Shown in pieces: positions 47,001-54,188 of a DNA stretch of 64,000 nucleotides. Made by a program: the position numbers and the translations under genes. The notes below the pieces were generated by a model. That model made no database searches and was not told where the DNA came from. It was given only the letters and a program-made list of their open reading frames with translations. This DNA comes from Devosia nitrariae (GTDB lineage: Bacteria > Pseudomonadota > Alphaproteobacteria > Rhizobiales > Devosiaceae): positions 62,001 to 126,000 of the forward strand of contig NZ_BSNS01000022.1 in the NCBI RefSeq assembly GCF_030160115.1, written 5' to 3'. Positions within the stretch are counted from its first letter, which is position 1. Each line of letters opens with the position of its first letter.

Positions 47001-48097
47001 GCCTCGATCCACGTGCGAGGCCGCCCGTAATTGTGGGCAAGCGAGGAATGGAACTTGGCGTCGCCCCAATGGTCGCTGCCCGGTGCCGAGTACCAGCGGT
47101 GGGTACGCGCATAGTCGGCATATTGATCCACCGTCGAAATCGGCTGGGCGGCGCGCGAGGGGCTCTGCTGGTCGAAGCCGATGGTCAGTCCATGCTTTTC
47201 ATGCCAATCGAACACCGGCTTGAACAGGGCCTCCTCGGCAAGCTGAGCGCGCACCCGCTGATAGTCGATGCGGATGCGGGCGCTCGCGAGGCCCCAATCT
47301 TCCCAGAGCGCGGCAACCTTGTCGGTCAGCCGATAGCCGCAGCGCTTCTCGAACTCGCCCGCGAACCGCGCGCTCCAGGTCGGCACGGATGGCAGCTCGT
47401 CCTGGAACGAACCGACGATGGCGCTGCCGAAATACTTGCCGAGGCGTTTTTCGAACGCGTGGTGGACGATATCCATCAGCGCCCGGCACGCCTCGGGCGA
47501 ATGATAGTCGTATCCCTTGCGGATGGCATAGGCGAGGATCAGTCGCGCCCTGCCCTCTCCCCGCCAGCTGATGACGCCGTCCTCGAGTGCAAGGTTCACC
47601 GGTTCCCCCGCCACGCACCCGTCCGCCGAAAGCGGCAGCACTTGGCCGGCAACGAACACCCCGGCCTCCGGCAGCGCGATCTCACCCTCGCCCGCTACAT
47701 CCAGCGTCACGCGGTTGAGGTCCATGCCGACGAAAGCCGGATTTTTGACTGCCAGCCGTCCCTGCAGGTTGGCGCCCGAAAACCCGATCTGGTCGTAGAA
47801 CCAGAAGCACATGCCAACTTTCCGGGCGTGATCGCAAACCCCCTCCCACAGCGCCCACCATTCCTCGGTGAGGAAGTGCGGATTATCGCTCAAGGCGCCG
47901 TACATCGGCCCGGTAGGTGCGAGGTTCAGCACCACGGCATTGTGGACGCCCTGCGAGACGAGCTGGTCGACCTGCCAGGTCATCCTGTCGAGTGCGAGCT
48001 CATCGCCGCTCCACCACCAGATCGGTACGGGCGAATATTCCGGGTTCGGGACCGCGAAACCTTCATGGAGCGCGGCGCTGACCTGGCTCTTCGACAT
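44084..48097 (-). CDS. GH106-like alpha-L-rhamnosidase family protein
   Basis: A 1337-residue protein resembling family GH106. The N-terminal barrel begins PVPIWWWSGDELALDRMTWQ, then GVHNAVVLNLAP, the possible catalytic segment SFQDELPSVPTW, and WIEAFHSSGWGGTLEETFDW. C-terminal parts are beta-rich with GH2-type sugar-binding folds, such as LARLLVNGHEVAMQG-like and VEVNGQAAGVRVWSPYRFDI segments. No signal peptide, unlike many GH106 enzymes of Bacteroidetes, so a cytoplasmic role is likely. It follows an operator-like site shared with the GH78 operon and the adjacent GntR gene. The catalytic assignment is by resemblance; another glycosidase activity is possible. Confidence 0.78.
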   Translation of the reverse strand: MSKSQVSAALHEGFAVPNPEYSPVPIWWWSGDELALDRMTWQVDQLVSQGVHNAVVLNLAPTGPMYGALSDNPHFLTEEWWALWEGVCDHARKVGMCFWFYDQIGFSGANLQGRLAVKNPAFVGMDLNRVTLDVAGEGEIALPEAGVFVAGQVLPLSADGCVAGEPVNLALEDGVISWRGEGRARLILAYAIRKGYDYHSPEACRALMDIVHHAFEKRLGKYFGSAIVGSFQDELPSVPTWSARFAGEFEKRCGYRLTDKVAALWEDWGLASARIRIDYQRVRAQLAEEALFKPVFDWHEKHGLTIGFDQQSPSRAAQPISTVDQYADYARTHRWYSAPGSDHWGDAKFHSSLAHNYGRPRTWIEAFHSSGWGGTLEETFDWLQPWLLAGANLYDPHAVYYSTRGGQWEWAAPSTCWRQPYWRHYKHFADAVSRLCWLATRGEHQCDIGLLFPSATVQADLFLDSCGQTARAAHGTYQDLVGQMTWFNARSGPLKRLRRDFDVLDDDTVAAARIAEGALHTRGELYKAIIVPAMWMLETATAQKLSAFAEAGGLLIFIDHPPEVADRVEGEAAIATLKALVANGKAQVVAGGAGIEARLEAALATLPAEVVTDSPTLLRRDGDVSMLFITAAAIGAASAEGRLPWAEWGYDTDHISMPRYNRELRESGIGFDLASQRKSATVRIAGPVGAIEQWDPGTGETRPVAVTQLSGITEAEVDFSQSPMTVLVWSTKGEAEAAPARESGRELVLNASWTSRVIPTMDNRHGDFILPASPGPLPVQIWQADWREDAAESPPADVEGWQRVPLTDGVRAWSFGPAQSGKLPAPLPAGHQGELGGEGWQAVDYSLSRGIDHDFQHDKTLGPKGRVLEPMIRLASVAASETVQVRTCLPVETAGSLTLAIGGNGRKEVWWNGVRLAEDTGGYLYMQPVEAKAGLNLLESRVSAVEAGDLEAYWALTSDSEAFARPEWLEPADGWKAGTTLSIRRSLTTQQGDSLVVHFGSIGVARLLVNGHEVAMQGAFEPYEVWRNARVMRYDLTSYLKPGDNLIEARFTDDGKVLAFFLDGVITSPDGGERYLVSDMNWAAEREGTPVELTMRINQRHDARFYWLRPRPHPLPRSNWIDPDAPLEGVLDIVPEPNPGRERVAQWFRLPLPPGARIARLPITGARVTASLGDAELAVADGEVILPAETLAGAQLMVRVLPQDGRLGGAVWEAPVEFDVAEGRIALGAWADNGLEFYSGGLAYEQTLTIEDPSAWTVLDLGGLRGTAEVEVNGQAAGVRVWSPYRFDIAGKLRPGENRLTVTVFNTLAPYLKGASPTRSIFGGQDVSGLFGPVRLC

Positions 48098-48203
48098 TGA
48101 TGATCACCCATGATGCGGTTCGTCTGGTCGCAGACGAGCATGCGTCCGCCTGTACCGGCGCCACACCTCCTCCACTCGCCCGAGGTTTGCACCGACCTGA
48201 CAA

Positions 48204-48216
48204 TTTGTCAAACAAG
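48204..48216. promoter_or_regulatory. GntR-type operator candidate, site 3 (GH106-like gene)
   Basis: TTTGTCAAACAAG followed by GTTAGC; 10 of 13 positions match site 1 at 41962, and the TTGTC/ACAAG half-sites match. It lies about 110 bases upstream of the GH106-like gene and on the other side faces the DUF72 gene. Confidence 0.55.
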
Positions 48217-48300
48217 TTAGCGAACAAAAGAACGGTCAAAACCGGGATGTTTTGGCGAGGGTTTTCCGGATAGGTTGTCGCCCGCAACCGCAGCGGGAGG

Positions 48301-49113
48301 ATGACTCAATTGGCCAACAAGCAGTCCGGCATCCATATCGGCATCGGCGGATGGACCTACGAGCCCTGGCGCGGCACCTTCTATCCCGAAGGTCTGACGC
48401 AGAAGCGCGAACTCGAATACGCCGCGAGCAAGCTCACTTCCATCGAGATCAACGGCACCTTCTATGGGTCTCAGAAACCCGAGAGCTTCGCGAAGTGGCA
48501 TGACGAAACCCCCGAGGATTTCATCTTCTCGCTCAAGGGCCCGCGTTTTGCCACCAACCGACGGGTTCTTGCCGAAGCCGGTGATTCGGTGGAGCGGTTC
48601 CTCATGGGCGGCGTGCTCGAACTCAAGGACAAGCTCGGCGCAATCAACTGGCAGTTCGCTCCGACCAAGAGGTTCGATCCCGAGGATTTCGAGGGTTTCC
48701 TCAAGCTCCTGCCCAAAAGCATCGAGGGTCGCCAGATCCGCCACGCACTCGAAGTGCGACACGAGAGTTTTCGCGATCCGGCGTTCATCGCGCTTGCCCG
48801 TAAATACGGCGCCGCCGTCATCACGGCCGCCGACGCCAAATACACTCAGATCGCCGACATCACCGCGCCGTTCGCGTATCTACGTATCATGGGCACCAGC
48901 GAGGACGAGCCGCTCGGCTATTCCGATGCTGCGCTCGACACCTGGGCCGAACGCGCAAGGACGCTGGCGGCGGGCGACGTGCCTGAGGGTCTCGACGCCG
49001 TCGAGGAAAAGCCCGCTAACGCCGGCCCGACCGAAGTCTTCCTCTACGTCATCTCCGGATTCAAGGAGCGAAACCCGGCCGCTGCCATGGCGCTGATCGA
49101 GCGGTTGAGGTGA
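48301..49113 (+). CDS. DUF72 (YecE-like) protein
   Basis: A 270-residue DUF72 TIM-barrel protein of unknown function. Conserved elements are IGIGGWTYEPWRGTFYP, IEINGTFYGSQKP, FSLKGPRFATN, ALEVRHESF and YLRIMGTSED. The GGGAGG ribosome site directly abuts the ATG at 48301, which is too close; the in-frame TTG at 48310 has correct spacing and could be the true start. It is divergent from the GH106-like gene, apparently transcribed alone, and is followed by a repeat element. No link to the sugar clusters can be shown. Confidence 0.88.
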   Translation: MTQLANKQSGIHIGIGGWTYEPWRGTFYPEGLTQKRELEYAASKLTSIEINGTFYGSQKPESFAKWHDETPEDFIFSLKGPRFATNRRVLAEAGDSVERFLMGGVLELKDKLGAINWQFAPTKRFDPEDFEGFLKLLPKSIEGRQIRHALEVRHESFRDPAFIALARKYGAAVITAADAKYTQIADITAPFAYLRIMGTSEDEPLGYSDAALDTWAERARTLAAGDVPEGLDAVEEKPANAGPTEVFLYVISGFKERNPAAAMALIERLR

Positions 49114-49140
49114 CTCGGACTGGCTCGGTCACCTGAGCCA

Positions 49141-49265
49141 CCCCCCTCCCAACCTCCCCCACAAGGGGGGAGGTGCCGGTCTGGTGGGCTTGGCAAGGTC
49201 GTGCCACGAGCACCATGGATGGGGGAGGCCGGGAGGGGGTGACGCGATGCCGACACGCGCACAAT
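49141..49265. repeat. Dispersed GC-rich palindromic repeat, copy 2 (short form)
   Basis: The first 44 bases are almost identical to those of the copy at 11031 (differences at one or two positions), and the tail with GACGCGATGCCGACAC is shared, but the middle is about 55 bases shorter. It again lies between two convergent gene ends. Non-coding. Confidence 0.75.
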
Positions 49266-49293
49266 CTCAAAAAGCGGGCACTTGCTGTGCCGA

Positions 49294-50136
49294 CTAAACT
49301 GCCTCGGCGACCTTCTCGTCCACGCCCGACGACATCGCCTTCCGGCTCGCCGGAATGCACACCGGACTGCCGTGGACGGGATCGGTGATGATAGTGGCAT
49401 GGACGCCGAACACGTCTTCGATGAGCTTTGCCGACATCAGTTCGGCCGGCGTTCCGCGCGCAGCGATCCGTCCCTCGCGCACAAACACCAGCTGATCGGC
49501 ATAGCGCGCGGCAAGGTTGAGGTCGTGCAGCACCAGAACGATGGTGCGCCCATGTTCGCGATTGAGGCGCTTGACGAGATCGAGGCACTCGAGCTGGTGG
49601 GCGATATCGAGATGGTTGACCGGTTCGTCGAGGCAGATGACGTCGGTCTCCTGGGCGAGAACCAGCGCGATCCACACCCGCTGCAGCTGCCCACCCGAGA
49701 GCGAGCTGATCGGCCGGGTGCGCAATCCGGTGACGCCGGTACCCGCCATCGCCCGCTCCACTGCCTCGGCGTCGCGCGGGCTCCACGGCTGCATCATCGT
49801 CTGGTGCGGATAGCGCCCGAGCCGCACCAGTTCCTCGACGCTCATATCGCCGGGGGCCGATGGGCTTTGCGCGAGGAGGCCGATCTGCAGAGCCAGATCC
49901 TTGCCGCTCATCCGGTCAATGTCGACATCGTCGAGCAGCACTTGGCCCGCAGACCCGCGCAGGAGCCTGCGGATGGCGCGCAGCAGCGTCGACTTTCCGC
50001 AGCCATTCGGTCCGGCGAGCACCGTCACCTTGCCGCGCTCGATCGGAAGGGTCAGCGCATCGAGTACCCGCGTCGTCCCATAGGCGAGCGTCAGGTTCTC
50101 GACCGCGATGCGGTGTTGGGTACGATCATCCGTCAT
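49294..50136 (-). CDS. Iron-siderophore ABC importer ATPase (FecE/FepC type)
   Basis: A 280-residue ATPase with Walker A ([11 protein letters not shown]), signature LSGGQLQRVWIALVLAQ, Walker B (VICLDEPVNHLD) and switch His (VLHDLN). The segment RLGRYPHQ before the signature is usual in siderophore importer ATPases. The start at 50136 overlaps the end of the permease gene by 11 bases. It is the last gene of the minus-strand trio FecC - FecD - FecE, which is divergent from its probable binding protein at 52276. Confidence 0.93.
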   Translation of the reverse strand: MTDDRTQHRIAVENLTLAYGTTRVLDALTLPIERGKVTVLAGPNGCGKSTLLRAIRRLLRGSAGQVLLDDVDIDRMSGKDLALQIGLLAQSPSAPGDMSVEELVRLGRYPHQTMMQPWSPRDAEAVERAMAGTGVTGLRTRPISSLSGGQLQRVWIALVLAQETDVICLDEPVNHLDIAHQLECLDLVKRLNREHGRTIVLVLHDLNLAARYADQLVFVREGRIAARGTPAELMSAKLIEDVFGVHATIITDPVHGSPVCIPASRKAMSSGVDEKVAEAV

Positions 50137-51169
50137 AGCTTTGCTTTCGCATGAGGAGATAGAGGAAATAGGGAGCCCCGAGAATGGCGGTGACGGTGCC
50201 CGCCGGCACTTCGACCGGGGCGAAGGCGACACGCACGAGAAGGTCGGCGGCGAGGAGCATCATCGCCCCGATAACGAAGCTGCCAACGATCCCGAGATGG
50301 ACGCCGCGCCCCATGAGCATGCGCGCAAGGTGCGGCGCCATCAGGCCGATGAAGCCGACGCCGCCGACGAACGCCACGCCGACCGCGGTGAGCACCGCCG
50401 CGAGGACGAAGATGAACAGCCGCACGACCGGCAGGTTGAGTCCGACGCTCTGGGCCGAAACCTCGTCGAGGTCGGCGGGCGGCAGGCGGCGTGCGACGAG
50501 GAGCGTGATGACCAGCAGCGGCACCAGCGCGAGGAAGGTGATCTGGATCTCGCTCCAGTTGACCTCGTTGACCGCTCCGGCGATCCAACGCGCCGCCTGG
50601 GTGGTGCGGTAGATCGGGCCGACCAGCATCATGATCATGGTCAGCGCCTTGGCCACCGCCGCCACCGCGATGCCGAAGAGCAGGAGCCGCACCGCCGAGG
50701 AGGCCTGGCGGCCCGATAGCGCAAAGACGAGAGCGATGGCCGTCAGTCCGCCGATGGCCGCCGCAAGGGGTTGATAGGCGATGCTGGTGACCAGCGCATT
50801 GGACTCGTCGGAAAGGGCGGCAAGGAAGATGACAACACCGAGCGCCGCGCCATCGACGACACCGAGGACGCCCGGCGAGGCCAGTTCATTGCGGGTGACC
50901 TTCTGCAGGAGGTACCCGGCGACCGCGATCGCCCCGCCCGACAGGATCGCTGCAACCACCCGCGGTAGACGCAACTGCAGCACGATGAGGTTCTGTGTCT
51001 TGTCGCCGAAACCGAGGATGACTCTGGCGACGTCCTCGAGCGGTATCCAGGTCGACCCGAAAGCCACTCCCGAAAGCCCCAGCACCGCGAAAAGAACAAC
51101 CATCGCGGTAAGCACCAGCGGGGCGCGCGCAACTCCGGGTCTGGCGGGGCGGGCTGCAATTGCCGTCAT
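50126..51169 (-). CDS. Iron-siderophore ABC importer permease (FecCD family)
   Basis: A 347-residue permease with about ten membrane spans. FecCD hallmarks are RLPRVVAAILSGGAIAVAGYLLQ, VTRNELASPGVLGVVDGAALG and a C-terminal FVGGVGFIGLMAPHLARML. Its start overlaps the end of the preceding permease by four bases. Pairs with the next gene upstream to form the channel. Confidence 0.93.
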   Translation of the reverse strand: MTAIAARPARPGVARAPLVLTAMVVLFAVLGLSGVAFGSTWIPLEDVARVILGFGDKTQNLIVLQLRLPRVVAAILSGGAIAVAGYLLQKVTRNELASPGVLGVVDGAALGVVIFLAALSDESNALVTSIAYQPLAAAIGGLTAIALVFALSGRQASSAVRLLLFGIAVAAVAKALTMIMMLVGPIYRTTQAARWIAGAVNEVNWSEIQITFLALVPLLVITLLVARRLPPADLDEVSAQSVGLNLPVVRLFIFVLAAVLTAVGVAFVGGVGFIGLMAPHLARMLMGRGVHLGIVGSFVIGAMMLLAADLLVRVAFAPVEVPAGTVTAILGAPYFLYLLMRKQSYDG

Positions 51170-52134
51170 GCCGCCCTCCGCCGCAGGAGCACGAACAGCA
51201 CGACGCCGCCGACGACGGCCGTGACCGCCCCGACTGGCGCCTCGACCGGATAGATGACGAAACGGGCGGCGACGTCCGCGGCGGTCGTATAGACCGCGCC
51301 GATCAGCGCAGCGGCCACGATCTGGCGCGAGTGACGCAAGCCTACCAGGCGCCGGGCCGCATGCGGCACCACCAGGCCGACGAAGCCGACCGGCCCCGCC
51401 ATCGCCACCGATGCTCCGGTCAGCAACGAGACCGAAAGGAACGCAGCCCCGCGCACCAGGAACAGGGGTACCCCGAGACTTGCCGCCGTCGAGTCGTCCG
51501 CCTGCAGCGCATCGAGCGCCCGCGACAGGACGAGTGCGATCAGCGCCCCGGCGGCCATGAACGGTGCGCCGTTGGCGGCGAGCGCCAGCGGCCGGTCGAC
51601 GAAGGCACCCGAGAGCCAGAAGAGCAACTGCTGCATCTGCGCCTCGTTTGTGGTCAGCACCACCTCGACGACCGAATGGCCGAGCCCGGCGAAGGTGACC
51701 CCGACGAGGACAATGCGCAACGGCGAGAGCCCGCCCGCTGTCGCCGCGATACCGAAGACGAGGAGCGCGGCGAGCAGCGCACCGAGCGCCGCCGCCAGCG
51801 ACAGCCCCATCAACGAGGACACGCCCACCACCGAGCTTGCCATCACCACGCTCAGCGATGCTCCGGCATTGAGCCCGAGCGTGTCGGGAGAGGCAATGCG
51901 GTTACGCGAAAGCGTTTGCACCAGCACCCCGGCGATGCCGAGCGCGGCGCCGACCATCGGCGCCACCACCGCACGCGGCAGGCGCAGGTTCGCGATGATC
52001 ACCGAGGTTTCCGTGCCGTCGAAGGCAAAGAGCGCCCGCGCCACCTGGTCGAGTGAATAGATGCGATAGCCGAGCGTCAGGCTTGCCGCCATAACCAGCA
52101 GCAGCCCAGTCGCCAGCGCGCCATAGGTCGCCAT
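51166..52134 (-). CDS. Iron-siderophore ABC importer permease (FecCD family)
   Basis: A 322-residue permease with LRLPRAVVAPMVGAALGIAGVLVQ, RNRIASPDTLGLNAGAS and AGPVGFVGLVVPHAARRLVG. It is the first gene of the minus-strand trio, transcribed from the region divergent from the binding protein at 52276. Confidence 0.93.
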   Translation of the reverse strand: MATYGALATGLLLVMAASLTLGYRIYSLDQVARALFAFDGTETSVIIANLRLPRAVVAPMVGAALGIAGVLVQTLSRNRIASPDTLGLNAGASLSVVMASSVVGVSSLMGLSLAAALGALLAALLVFGIAATAGGLSPLRIVLVGVTFAGLGHSVVEVVLTTNEAQMQQLLFWLSGAFVDRPLALAANGAPFMAAGALIALVLSRALDALQADDSTAASLGVPLFLVRGAAFLSVSLLTGASVAMAGPVGFVGLVVPHAARRLVGLRHSRQIVAAALIGAVYTTAADVAARFVIYPVEAPVGAVTAVVGGVVLFVLLRRRAA

Positions 52135-52216
52135 AACCGGCCAGGCGAACGTCGCTTCCCGGCGATGGGGTACGGTCAGATCGGACAGGACGCGCCTCTG
52201 AACTGGATGTTGACAG

Positions 52217-52232
52217 TCAGATTAAATTCTGA
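52217..52232. promoter_or_regulatory. Candidate operator in divergent iron-transport promoter
   Basis: TCAGATTAAATTCTGA has perfect five-base arms (TCAGA / TCTGA) and lies in the only AT-rich part of the 141-base divergent region. A TTGACA hexamer (52210-52215) is just left of it. Iron regulators of this group (RirA, Irr, Fur/Mur) would be expected here, but the sequence does not match a consensus I can name with certainty. Confidence 0.4.
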
Positions 52233-52275
52233 TGTTTGCCACAACCATTATCTGAAGACGGTTGTCAAGTTTGGG

Positions 52276-53205
52276 ATGCAAGAAATGACCATACTCCGCC
52301 ACGGTCTGGCAGCGCTGGCTGTCGTCGCCGCGCTCCTGTCGGCCCCTGCGACGCTGGCCCGCGAAATCACCCATGCCATGGGCGTGACCGATGTGCCCGA
52401 CGATCCGCAGCGCATCGTCATCCTCACCAACGAGGGCACCGAAGCCCTCCTCGCCGTCGGCATCACCCCGGTCGGTGCGGTCCGCTCCTGGACCGGCGAC
52501 CCCTGGTACAGTCACATCGCCGACGAGATGGCGGACGTGACCGTCGTCGGCGAGGAGTCGGCGGTCAACCTCGAGGCGATCGCGGCGCTTCAGCCCGACC
52601 TCATCATCGGCAACAAGACTCGTCAGGAGAAGATCTACGAGCAGCTTTCCGCCATCGCACCGACCGTGATGGCCGAACGCCTGCGCGGCGACTGGAAGAT
52701 CAACATGGCGCTCTACACCGACGCCGCCGGCAAGGGCGAAGAAGGGCAGGCCGCGCTCGATGCCTTTGCCGCCCGCGAGGCCAAGCTCGCCGAGGAACTC
52801 GGCGACGCGCTCAACGAGGAAATCTCGCTGGTGCGCTTCGGCTCGGCCATGACCCGCATCTACTATCTCGATACCTTCGCCGGCCTCATCCTCGGCGAGA
52901 TCGGCTTCGCCCGGCCGGCGATCCAGAACAAGCAGGAATTTGCCGACGACGTGGGAAAGGAACGCATCCCCGATTTCGAGGGCGACCGCATGTTCTACTT
53001 CACCTATGAAACCGGCGACGGCGGCGGTGACGCCCAGGAAGCCGAATGGACAGTCGATCCGCTCTGGCAGAGCCTCGAAGTGGTCAAGGCGGGCAAGGCA
53101 CACCAGGTGGACGACGCCGTCTGGAACACCGCCGGCGGCTATATCGCCGCCAATCTGCTGCTCGACGACATCGAGAAGATCTACAGCGTCGCCTCGACCC
53201 GCTGA
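52276..53205 (+). CDS. Iron-siderophore ABC importer, binding protein
   Basis: A periplasmic siderophore-binding protein of 309 residues from 52276, or 306 from the ATG at 52285, which begins the signal peptide proper (MTILRHGLAALAVVAALL, cleavage near TLA-RE). The longer frame upstream runs through the promoter region and is not used. Family features: ITHAMGVTDVPDDPQRIVIL, ALQPDLIIGNK and a late AVWNTAGGYIAANLLLDDI. It is divergent from the FecCDE trio and probably its partner, and is followed by a strong terminator. Confidence 0.9.
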   Translation: MQEMTILRHGLAALAVVAALLSAPATLAREITHAMGVTDVPDDPQRIVILTNEGTEALLAVGITPVGAVRSWTGDPWYSHIADEMADVTVVGEESAVNLEAIAALQPDLIIGNKTRQEKIYEQLSAIAPTVMAERLRGDWKINMALYTDAAGKGEEGQAALDAFAAREAKLAEELGDALNEEISLVRFGSAMTRIYYLDTFAGLILGEIGFARPAIQNKQEFADDVGKERIPDFEGDRMFYFTYETGDGGGDAQEAEWTVDPLWQSLEVVKAGKAHQVDDAVWNTAGGYIAANLLLDDIEKIYSVASTR

Positions 53206-53224
53206 TTCGATTGATACTGCTGGA

Positions 53225-53262
53225 GGGCGGGCCGGACCAAGTCCGCCCCGCCCTTGCTTTTA
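53225..53262 (+). terminator. Rho-independent terminator after siderophore-binding protein gene
   Basis: A 13-base-pair GC stem (53225-53237 with 53241-53253, one mismatch, CAA loop) is followed by TTGCTTTTATC. It separates the first binding-protein gene from the second importer operon, so the latter should have its own promoter in the next 60 bases. Confidence 0.8.
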
Positions 53263-53321
53263 TCTTGATAGGTGCTGTCAGCTTTGGTAGTCACCGCAAA
53301 ACCTGACGACGAGAGTCAGCT

Positions 53322-54188
53322 ATGCGGGGACAGACCGTGCACGCGAGGCAAGGCAGAAACGAAAGCGATAGCGAAGCGCCTTCGCGGCTGGAGGCTCTCG
53401 GTATCGACGCCGGCTATGCCGGGGCGGATATCCTTAGGGGCGTCGACCTCGCCGTTCCCTCCGGTAAGGTCACCATCCTCATCGGCCCCAACGGCAGCGG
53501 CAAGTCCACCCTTCTGAAGACGCTCGCCCGCATCCTGTCGCCAAGCGCCGGCGCCGTGCTTCTCGACGGCAAGGACATCCACCGCACCAATACCCGTACC
53601 GTTGCCGAAAAGCTCGGCCTGCTGCCGCAGGGGCCCGTTGCGCCGGAGGGCCTGACCCTGCGCGAGCTTGTCGCCCAGGGCCGCTACCCGCACCAGTCGC
53701 TGCTGCGTCAATGGTCTCGGGCCGACGAAGCGGCGGTGATCCATGCCATGGACATCGCTGGCGTTGCCGATTTCGCCGACCGCCCGGTCGATACGCTTTC
53801 CGGAGGTCAGCGCCAGCGCTGCTGGATCGCCATGGTTCTGGCCCAGGAAACCGACCTGCTGCTGCTCGACGAGCCGACAACCTTCCTTGATCTCAAGGTG
53901 CAGGTCGACCTGATGGAGTTGCTCGCCGGGCTTGCACATCGCACCGGCCGTACGCTGGTCGTCGTGCTCCATGAACTCAGCCTTGCCGCCGCCTATGCCG
54001 ACTACCTGGTGATGATGCGCGACGGTCGCATCGCCTGCGCCGGCGCGCCCAGCGCCGTGTTCACCACGGAGCACTTGCGCGAAGTGTTCGACCTCGAGGC
54101 TCACGTGCTCCACGATCCGGTAACCGGACGGCTGGTCTGCGTGCCGTTCGGCGCCCGCGCCGCCGCCCGCACGCCGCAACCGGCATGA
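53322..54188 (+). CDS. Iron-siderophore ABC importer ATPase (FecE/FepC type)
   Basis: A 288-residue ATPase with Walker A (GPNGSGKSTLL), signature [17 protein letters not shown], Walker B (LLLLDEPTTFLD) and switch His (VLHELS). A small stem CTGAC / GTCAG (53303-53319) overlaps the region just before the ATG and could shield the ribosome site. It is the first gene of a seven-gene iron operon and overlaps the next by four bases. Confidence 0.92.
   Translation: MRGQTVHARQGRNESDSEAPSRLEALGIDAGYAGADILRGVDLAVPSGKVTILIGPNGSGKSTLLKTLARILSPSAGAVLLDGKDIHRTNTRTVAEKLGLLPQGPVAPEGLTLRELVAQGRYPHQSLLRQWSRADEAAVIHAMDIAGVADFADRPVDTLSGGQRQRCWIAMVLAQETDLLLLDEPTTFLDLKVQVDLMELLAGLAHRTGRTLVVVLHELSLAAAYADYLVMMRDGRIACAGAPSAVFTTEHLREVFDLEAHVLHDPVTGRLVCVPFGARAAARTPQPA

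Noticed and set aside
52165-52275. Longer N-terminus for the siderophore-binding protein
   Set aside because: It would place the signal peptide about 40 residues inside the protein and run through the divergent promoter.
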